A DNA stretch of 64,000 bases from assembly GCA_963812475.1 (NCBI GenBank), contig CAWEVI010000025.1, forward strand, positions 149,582 through 213,581, in the 5' to 3' direction. Numbering within the stretch: the first letter of the stretch is position 1; each line of letters opens with the position of its first letter. Position numbers and translations under genes: made by a program. Of this stretch, positions 58,308 through 64,000 are shown one piece after another. The DNA is from JAMXLO01 sp963812475 (lineage in GTDB: Bacteria; Pseudomonadota; Alphaproteobacteria; Acetobacterales; Acetobacteraceae). The notes beneath the pieces were generated by a model. That model was given only the letters and a program-made list of their open reading frames with translations. It did not search any database and was not told the origin of the DNA.

Positions 58308-58400
58308 CGGCGCGATCGAGATCGTGCTGGGTGAGGCAAGCATACGGGTGGTGAAGGGTGTCGACACGGCGACGTTGTCGCGGGTGCTGGCGGCGGTGTC
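58308..58400 (+). pseudogene. IS66 TnpA C-terminal scrap
   Basis: GAIEIVLGEASIRVVKGVDT and LSRVLAAV correspond to the conserved end of the IS66-family accessory protein TnpA. Nothing else of the element is visible. It directly abuts the truncated TSUP copy. Confidence 0.65.
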
Positions 58401-58612
58401 ACGAACGCCAACCGAGCCCGATCGAAGGCCGGACTTGAGTGCGCGTCAAATGGGAGTTTTTCTGACAAGCTATCTGGAAGACGAAATAGTTCCTCGGACA
58501 GGCTCAAACCCATTCGCCTTCTTTAGTCAGTCGTTCGGTCGGAAGGTCTTCGACAACGCCCTTCCCTTGACCTCACGATCCCGTGATAGTTTATTGGGCA
58601 ACGGAGGCGGTT

Positions 58613-58729
58613 ATGTTCGTTGCGGTGTGGTTCATTGTTGTGGCGATCGGGCTGCTGATCGCAGTCAGCTTGCATAGCCATGATGATGACCGGACGGGCC
58701 GTAACCGGGAGAGGATGGCCGAATGGTGA
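58613..58729 (+). CDS. 38-residue single-span membrane protein
   Basis: ATG seven bases after GGAGG. Residues 1-20 are hydrophobic (FVAVWFIVVAIGLLIAVSL), followed by a charged tail (HSHDDDRTGRNRERMAEW). Size and plan recall small stress peptides and type I toxin peptides. No antisense RNA promoter can be asserted from sequence. Confidence 0.55.
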   Translation: MFVAVWFIVVAIGLLIAVSLHSHDDDRTGRNRERMAEW

Positions 58730-58807
58730 TCACGACAGGCGTACCGGCGTGTCGGTACCTTAACTAAAAAGGTGGAACCTGACGCTTCTTGGCAGGAGGG
58801 CGGTGTG

Positions 58808-58906
58808 ATGTGTCATGCCCGCTGCGCCGGTTTTATCCTGGGCGGTGTCGCTGGCTGCTTCGTGGCCTTGCTGGGGATTGGCTACCTTGCCTCCCACTTC
58901 GGTTGA
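58808..58906 (+). CDS. 32-residue membrane peptide
   Basis: ATG nine bases after AGGAGG. MCHARCAGFILGGVAGCFVA is followed by LLGIGYLASHFG. One hydrophobic span with glycine-zipper spacing and three cysteines. It lies 78 bases after another tiny membrane protein; a GTACCG/CGGTAC hairpin (58741-58758) sits between them. Not recognised. Confidence 0.5.
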   Translation: MCHARCAGFILGGVAGCFVALLGIGYLASHFG

Positions 58907-59156
58907 TCGAGTGCGACCATCTTTTATCTCGAATTGATCGCGAGCCGGACAGTCGTTACCACATACCTAGGGAGTAGCGGTCACATACATCACCGCTTCT
59001 TCGCAACGGCTCTGGACCGCGTTCCGTCCACTGCGCGGACGCCAACGTATACGGCGTGTTCCGCGCCAACATTTTTGTAGGCGAGCACTCCACGCTACTC
59101 TGCTCGCTCTGAGCGCTTGACCACGGGTATGAGCGGAACCTAGCTGGAAGCTGAAC

Positions 59157-59807
59157 GTGATTGACGGAAAATCAGGACCAATCAAGCCAAACTGGCTTAT
59201 CTGGGCGCGCGAAATACAGGCGTTGGCCCAAACCGGCCTGGCTTTCACGCGCGACGAGTACGATCGCGCGCGTTACCAGCGGTTCCGCACTCTGGCGGCG
59301 CAGATCATGGCTCAGCATACCGGTCTGGACGTGCGGGACATCGAGGTGATGTTCACGCAACAATCCGGCTACGCCACCCCGAAGCTGGGTGTCCGTGGAG
59401 CATTGTTCCGCGAAGACCGGTTGCTGCTGGTTCGTGAGACGGCAGACGGACACCGTTGGACGCTGCCTGGAGGCTGGGCGGATGTGAATGAGAGCCCTGC
59501 CGAGGCCGTGGCAAGGGAGTTTCGTGAGGAGTCTGGTCTGGAGGCTCGTGCCTACAAGCTCGCCGCAGTATGGGATCGGGCTCGACATCCGCATGGAGTA
59601 GTAGAGCCTTTCCACGTTTGGCGGTTGTTCTTCCTATGCGAGATCACTGGCGGTGAGATTCGAACTGGACCCGAGACCAGCGAGGTGGCTTTCTTCGCGG
59701 AGCACGAATTGCCGGCGGAGCTATCGACGCGCCGAGTTCTGCTTCCCCAACTGAAGCGCATGTTCGAACACGCGCGTCAACCGGACCTGCCAACCGAATT
59801 CGACTGA
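59157..59807 (+). CDS. NUDIX hydrolase with nucleoside-diphosphate hydrolase N-terminal domain
   Basis: 216 residues, GTG start. The N-terminal helical region (WAREIQALAQTGLAFTRDEY, RYQRFRTLAAQIM) resembles the domain that precedes NUDIX cores acting on nucleoside-diphosphate-X compounds. The NUDIX box is complete: G(x5)E(x7)REFREESGL around residues 102-124. The substrate is probably an ADP-sugar or similar. Codon use and GC are slightly below the left part of the window, in keeping with the accessory region. Confidence 0.87.
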   Translation: MIDGKSGPIKPNWLIWAREIQALAQTGLAFTRDEYDRARYQRFRTLAAQIMAQHTGLDVRDIEVMFTQQSGYATPKLGVRGALFREDRLLLVRETADGHRWTLPGGWADVNESPAEAVAREFREESGLEARAYKLAAVWDRARHPHGVVEPFHVWRLFFLCEITGGEIRTGPETSEVAFFAEHELPAELSTRRVLLPQLKRMFEHARQPDLPTEFD

Positions 59808-60038
59808 GCACCATCACGACGGTGCGAACCTAACGTTCGGAGACAGTCATCCTGGGGTCGAGGGTCGTGTGGTGCCGTCGTGGCCGAGTGGCATGCGCCG
59901 CATCACGGCCGGTCCTGTAGCTGGCCATACCGCTGATCGATCGAGCAGGCACACACTAAGCTGAGCGGGATAGGAGAAAGCAATACGACGCCCCGAATAG
60001 AGCCCTACGGATCGACGATTATAAAACGAGATCGGAAT

Positions 60039-60293
60039 ATGGAACAAGTAACGCTGGATGACTTGATGACCATGAGCCAGAACTTACACGCCCGCGCCAA
60101 GAGCACGGAAACGGCGACCAATGCAGGGTTCGCGAAGCTAGCGGCCGTGACAGCCGAGTTAGAGGTTGCAGACAACGAGGCACTGGAGTCCAGAACTATC
60201 GCGGATCGTTACGAGTCAGGTTATCATCAAGGGTGGGCCGACGCAGTTCGAATGGTCCTCGGTGCAATGCGGCTTCACGACCAGCAGCATTGA
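60039..60293 (+). CDS. 84-residue protein of unknown function
   Basis: MEQVTLDDLMTMSQNLHARA leads into a helical, Ala/Glu-rich body; DRYESGYHQGWADAVRMVLG near the end. Hydrophilic and cytoplasmic. Not recognised; no coupled neighbour. Confidence 0.6.
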   Translation: MEQVTLDDLMTMSQNLHARAKSTETATNAGFAKLAAVTAELEVADNEALESRTIADRYESGYHQGWADAVRMVLGAMRLHDQQH

Positions 60294-60305
60294 GTAGCAT
60301 TCAAT

Positions 60306-60641
60306 ATGAACGCCATGTCTCTTCCGCTGCGCGTTGGTATGTGTGGACGACACGGGGTCGTTATGCTTGGTACGTGTTCTGGAACGCGCAGTGCTCTTAT
60401 CGATTTCATCGAAGACCCCGCCAGCCGATGCCTCGAACTCGAGACGGCTTCGTGCCGTGACTGGGCATGTCTTATCAGCCACCATTCCACGTTCGCAGAC
60501 TTCACAAAATCGAGAGCGCGAGTTGTTATGATATCAGGACAGGAATTTGGTACGGTTGCACTGATGCTGGCTGGTTTGGCCGTCCGAGCCACCAAAACTC
60601 CCTCCTTCCGAATCCAGACTGATACATTTCTCGATGTTTGA
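60306..60641 (+). CDS. Doubtful 111-residue frame in otherwise empty stretch
   Basis: Between 60294 and 60756 the only sizeable sense frame is this one. It has no ribosome binding site, many cysteines and no family likeness, and an opposing frame of similar length exists. I list it as a weak candidate; the stretch may be non-coding. Confidence 0.22.
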   Translation: MNAMSLPLRVGMCGRHGVVMLGTCSGTRSALIDFIEDPASRCLELETASCRDWACLISHHSTFADFTKSRARVVMISGQEFGTVALMLAGLAVRATKTPSFRIQTDTFLDV

Positions 60642-60698
60642 ACGATCAATCGATTGGTAGCGAACCCGTGAGGTTCCCATTTAAGTCTGATCACTATC

Positions 60699-60718
60699 GT
60701 TAAATTTCCGTTAAATTG
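60699..60718 (+). promoter_or_regulatory. Direct repeat CGTTAAATT, 11-base period
   Basis: CGTTAAATT occurs at 60699-60707 and again at 60710-60718, one helical turn apart, about 40 bases before the next gene. Local AT-richness and helical phasing suggest a promoter or regulator site. Confidence 0.3.
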
Positions 60719-60756
60719 CTCTATGTCTAAAATGTGCTCCGATCACGGGGGCTCGA

Positions 60757-60953
60757 ATGACAGGCAATTTGACGGCTGCCGATCACTTCAGGGCGGTGGC
60801 GTCGGGGTACTGCGAGCGGGCCGATCGAACTGCCAAGCTGGTGTTAAGAGGGGTATATCGCCAGCTTGCCGTGGATACATGGCGCTCGCCATGCAACAGG
60901 AGGCAATCGACCGACTTGAGGCACTGATAGTAGGCTGGACGCCGATGAGATAA
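60757..60953 (+). CDS. Small conserved-type helical protein, frameshifted
   Basis: About 65 residues when joined. MTGNLTAADHFRAVASGYCE and VLRGVYRQLAV are in one frame; GYMALAMQQEAIDRLEAL and the end WTPMR are in the next. One base (probably a G of GTGGGA) is missing near 60870-60874. The join reproduces the usual helical pattern of short alphaproteobacterial proteins with QLA.GY..LA.Q.E. Function unknown. Confidence 0.55.
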
Positions 60954-61078
60954 CAGCCGGCGACCACGCTTTCGGGAAGTCGGCGGAAGGCGTGAGCCGA
61001 ATTGCGACGCATCGCCCATCGAGCGAGTGCGGTCAGCCAGAGACATAACTGATAAAGCGGCTAAAATTGACAGGCAGC

Positions 61079-61603
61079 GTGATTGAGCGGCACCTCTCGC
61101 TGGTTTTCATTTGTGTTTTCTGCGTTGCGGTACCGTCTGCGGGAGCACAACGCGCACGCCAAAAGGACTGGTGGCGCGGAAGCGGCGCTGCTGTTGTAGA
61201 GCATCGATACGCGCAAGGTGAGGTGGCTTGCTCGCTCTTCCTATACAACAAGGATCAGGCGGTCGTCGTTACGTGGACCGACGTAAAAGTCAAGGAGATC
61301 AGCTTTTATGACAAGGACTGGTCTCTTCAGCCTAACCAACAAGTAGCTGTCGCCGTCCAGATCGGTGACACTTGGTTGGGTAACCCGGTCGATGAAGCGC
61401 CACCGACTTTGATGGCATCGACGAATGGGGAACGGGTGCTTGTTCCGATCGAGCAGCCATTAGAAGACCTTGTACGGAGAGCAACTCGGATCGGAATAAA
61501 AATGGCTGATCGAGCGATGTACATCGAAGTCGGGCGACGGAAAATGTCCGCCCTGCTCAGGGCGGTAGAGCGTTGCCGTGCTATGTTGGAATACAAACGA
61601 TAG
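61079..61603 (+). CDS. Exported protein of unknown function
   Basis: 174 residues from a GTG; a TTG four codons earlier is an alternative. Signal peptide LSLVFICVFCVAVPSAGAQ. The mature protein is of mixed alpha/beta type with VEHRYAQGEVACSLFLYNKD and a late LSLQPNQQ-like strand region (WSLQPNQQVAVAVQIGDTW). No family recognised. GC content is lower than in the core genome. Confidence 0.7.
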   Translation: MIERHLSLVFICVFCVAVPSAGAQRARQKDWWRGSGAAVVEHRYAQGEVACSLFLYNKDQAVVVTWTDVKVKEISFYDKDWSLQPNQQVAVAVQIGDTWLGNPVDEAPPTLMASTNGERVLVPIEQPLEDLVRRATRIGIKMADRAMYIEVGRRKMSALLRAVERCRAMLEYKR

Positions 61604-62199
61604 GTTGCGATGACCAGGTACCGTCTTTATGCCAATGGGAGGATGACTGTCGAGCGATGACCGTCAGACATCTTACCGGCGGCAGCGGACTGATTGAGGC
61701 GTCCGTGATCAGATCATTCGGTGGGTTCGAACATCAGCATTCGGGGCATGAGGTGGCTCGATCTGTTACCGATGTCAGAGATTTGGGCTGCCCAATCCGC
61801 ACCGCTCTATAGAACGAATTATGCCGGCTTTCCTCCGCGAACGGCCCGCGCGCCAGGGCGACAGTGAATCCTGTAAATCGATGGACCTCGCCCATCATCG
61901 AGATCGTTCTGCCGTTGGCCTTCGTGACAAATCATACACGATATATGGCCCGGTGCCTTCAGGTTGGTGTCGTCAAAAATAACGTCCTTAGCGTTACAGT
62001 AAACCGTCTGCCGCAGCGGGGAACTTCTCGCATAGTGCCGGTCGTTGGTGTCGCCACAACCGTATCGATCCCATGATGGGCGTCGACAGCAAGCCGCAGG
62101 ATGACGATTGCCTGAAATATTATTCGGTCAAGCGAAGGGGATTGACGGCGTAGCTTCAGGGTGGCTGCATGGTGGAGCAGGCATAAGGGACCAAAGCCG
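61604..62199. other. Stretch without assignable genes
   Basis: About 600 bases of lower-GC sequence. Short frames exist on both strands (for example 61864-62076 plus, and an open minus frame from about 62130 to 61817 without a start codon near its beginning), but none has a ribosome binding site or a family pattern. I see no RNA gene here. Confidence 0.5.
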
Positions 62200-62620
62200 A
62201 TGCGCCGTTATCTTTTACAGATTGTCACTGCGGCCGGGTTCGTGTTTCCTGGCGGCACATGCACAAACCGCCGCTGTAACTGCAACATGCAAGGATGGCT
62301 CGCCCTTCTCTGGGACGACGCGATCAGGTGCGTGCCGAGGACACGGGGCGTCAAGTCGTGGGATACAGCAACTCCTTCCACAACTACTGCACCTACAGGC
62401 GCGGCAACTGCTCCAGCGACAGGCGCGGGAACTGTACCGGCGCAGACGGCTCGTGGGGTGCCCGGCGCAGGCCAAGTGTGGGTGAACACAACTTCGAAAG
62501 TCTATCACTGCCCTGGCGACCGTTGGTATGGGAAGACAAAAGCCGGCGAGTATATGTCTGAGTTCTCAAGCCAAGAGCAGTGGCTTCCGAGCGGATCACA
62601 ACAAGGCATGCGCATCATAA
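62200..62620 (+). CDS. DUF3761-like secreted protein, three frameshifts
   Basis: The translated pieces assemble into one 139-residue exported protein. They are the signal MRRYLLQIVTAAGFVF; then LAAHAQTAAVTATCKDGSPF, with SGACRGHG, in another frame; then GVKSWDTA and a Thr/Ala/Pro linker back in the first frame; then GAGQVWVNTTSKVYHCPGD and WYGKTKAGEYMSE. A last shift gives SQAKSSGFRADHNKACAS. This is the DUF3761 plan. Shifts: +1 near 62245, -1 near 62345-62348 (G run) and +1 near 62563. It is a pseudogene or badly read. Confidence 0.72.
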
Positions 62621-62761
62621 CCATTACAGCGGTGATGGAACGCTACTGAACGTGCTTCTGCGGACCGACCGGCGGGGAATCGTCCGAGCGGTTCAGGAAA
62701 TTCTATCGTCCCGCCATTAGATCATTGTGCGCGAATGGCCCAATGCAGGCGAGAACGATTT

Positions 62762-63003
62762 TCAGCTAGTGGCACTGCCGCCCATGAAGCGACGCACCAA
62801 AGAGGACAGGTCAGGCGTCGCGTTGGGCGCTGGTATCTCCCATTCGGGGTCGCGTGGTCAACAACATGCGGCAATGCCTCAGCCAGCACCGTGCGCATTC
62901 TGTCTGGATCAGTCCCCGCCTGGGATGCCCAATTTGCGATCTCGTCTTGCGTGAAGACCCGGTCAATGTGTTCCGGCGTGATGGGCTGCTGACTACCATT
63001 CAC
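62762..63003 (-). CDS. YidB-like (DUF937-type) protein, frameshifted
   Basis: GTG start. PITPEHIDRVFTQDEIANWA and RMRTVLAEALPHVVDHATPN match YidB-family proteins. One missing base in CCC 62839-62841 is needed to continue EIPAPNATPDLSSLVRRFMG to a natural stop. The usual N-terminal third of YidB is absent or lies in another frame upstream. About 80 residues remain. Function of YidB is not established. Confidence 0.65.
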
Positions 63004-63169
63004 CTAAGCGCCATACAATACGCCCGTCTGCTACATCAGGGAAGCAGCCAATCCCGAAAACGAAGCTCGTAACAGGGGAAGCACGGATGTGCCTTCTTGG
63101 TCGCTCGGCCTGGGCGGTCAGATGTACGCCGGCAATCGTCAAACGCGGGACAGGTCATCCAGCGTACAA

Positions 63170-63275
63170 TCCCTGCACCGGCCTGCGTCGCGATCTGGGC
63201 GGTTTACTCGCCCGCTGCGGCGTTGATCTCGGCAACGACGACCTTCGCGCCATTCGTTGCCATGGCTCTCGCTGA
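63170..63275 (-). pseudogene. Short-chain dehydrogenase fragment
   Basis: ARAMATNGAKVVVAEINAAA, then GE, a stop, and TAQIATQAGAGIV correspond to the second strand/helix of an SDR enzyme. The cofactor loop before it and everything after it are missing. A remnant only. The rest of the 63004-63398 interval shows nothing else assignable. Confidence 0.5.
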
Positions 63276-63398
63276 AGCGCAACACCATCGCCAACCAACT
63301 GCTCAAGCTATACGTGTGGCCCCCCCGAAGAAGGACATTACCCACTTTGCCGAAGCAACCTGTGGCTAATACTGGTGATCCGACGGTTCGACTTGATA

Positions 63399-64000
63399 TC
63401 AGAGTGCCGTCGGGGCGTTCCGCCGCAGGAATGCGCGAAGCCAGCCTACTAATGGCAGAACAGCAATTGCATTCAATGAGAATGTGTTGCGATAGCCAAT
63501 CCAGGCGATTATCCCGCTCATAGCCAAGGTGCCCACGCCTTGGCCTATGAACAGCATGAAAGCAAACGCCGACACTGCCGTGGCACGCGATGCCGGCAGC
63601 AATTCGGTTGCGCGGGTTTGCAATACGCTGTGGAGCGTTACATAGCCGAACCCAACAGCACCTCGGCAAATGCCACCAGTGGCCACATGGGGCTCGCTGC
63701 TGCGAGGACGAAGCCCGTTGCGAGGAGAAGCCCACCAAATACGACCAGCCATATTTCGCCAAATGTAGACACGAGACGCTGCGCGAGCCGGACATAGACG
63801 AATGCACCAGTCCAAAGCACGTCAGCACTAAGCCTGCGGCCGCGTATGAGAGGCCAAAGACATCGTGCAGAAACGGCGCGATGAACGGGAAGCTGCCAGC
63901 CAGGATGGCGCCTTCGACTAGGGTCGCAATCAAGAAAATTACGCGCTGCCGGCTGTCTGCGCGCAGGGAATCGTCTCACCGGTTTTGTCCATGCGTGGGA
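63399..64000 (-). CDS. MFS transporter, C-terminal half, frameshifted and cut by window edge
   Basis: Joined pieces give six helices of a major facilitator carrier: FLIATLVEGAILAGSFPFIA, GLSYAAAGLVLTCFGL, GAFVYVRLAQRLVSTFGE, LVVFGGLLLATGFVLAA, then YVTLHSVLQTRATELLPASR and ending AFLRRNAPTAL. Two one-base losses in G runs (near 63807 and 63651-63653) separate them. A third disturbance may lie near 63975, where the frame meets a stop. The N-terminal half is outside the window. Confidence 0.7.

Noticed and set aside
61817..62130. Start-less minus-strand open frame with many Cys/His
   Set aside because: No start codon or ribosome binding site near its beginning and no family pattern; kept as unassigned sequence.

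Overview
The window is GC-rich, densely coded chromosomal DNA that looks alphaproteobacterial. The evidence is a MucR/Ros-type regulator, glutamate synthase gltBD, a PQQ-linked alcohol-oxidation cluster with its dedicated ABC transporter, a SoxC-like sulfite dehydrogenase, and many peptide/polyamine ABC uptake genes. Affiliation with Acetobacterales is an inference from this gene mix; no rRNA or tRNA is present to confirm it.

Layout. 1-5.6 kb: the end of a DUF2076 gene, an LssY_C-domain gene with a tiny membrane partner, and a four-gene polyamine-type ABC importer. 5.6-9.1 kb: a cysteine-cluster protein, two gene fossils (serine recombinase, copied permease tail), a lone DNA methyltransferase, and a YciF/KGG-type stress group. 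9.1-17.7 kb: SDR dehydrogenase, dipeptide-type ABC importer with fused ATPase, and a molybdopterin oxidoreductase. 17.8-24 kb: gltD and gltB. 24.3-26.9 kb: MucR-type regulator, another family-5 binding protein, and an EthD-like protein.

26.9-45.4 kb is the metabolic centre. It holds an ABC transporter, beta-propeller and cytochromes of the kind linked to PQQ alcohol dehydrogenases, and two tandem PQQ dehydrogenases whose active sites carry the extra aspartate of lanthanide-dependent enzymes. It also holds a SoxC/SorB-like sulfite dehydrogenase pair and an operon for a Tat-exported xanthine-oxidase-family (aldehyde oxidoreductase-like) complex with a cytochrome b. My reading is a periplasmic chain, alcohol to aldehyde to acid, feeding c- and b-type cytochromes. 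45.4-52.1 kb carries a phosphoesterase, cation/proton antiporter, TSUP exporter, MFS carrier, YdcF-like protein and a third family-5 binding protein.

From about 52.33 kb the character changes abruptly: a truncated phytanoyl-CoA dioxygenase-like gene abuts an excisionase-like HTH gene. Beyond it lies an accessory region to the window end. It contains a leftward array of about nine tiny genes separated by a repeated 34-41-base spacer, an intact IS3-family element inside a membrane-protein gene, a decayed second TSUP copy joined to an IS66 scrap, very small membrane proteins, a NUDIX hydrolase, a dodecin-like protein and several frameshifted genes.

Many otherwise well-conserved genes (gltB, soxC-like, the fused ATPase, the molybdopterin oxidoreductase, the beta-propeller, DUF3761, YidB-like, MFS) are broken by single-base indels. 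Four +1 events fall at TTCG/CGAA; most -1 events in the last 7 kb fall in G/C runs. This could be consensus sequence error rather than biology, so treat these genes as probably intact until reads are checked.
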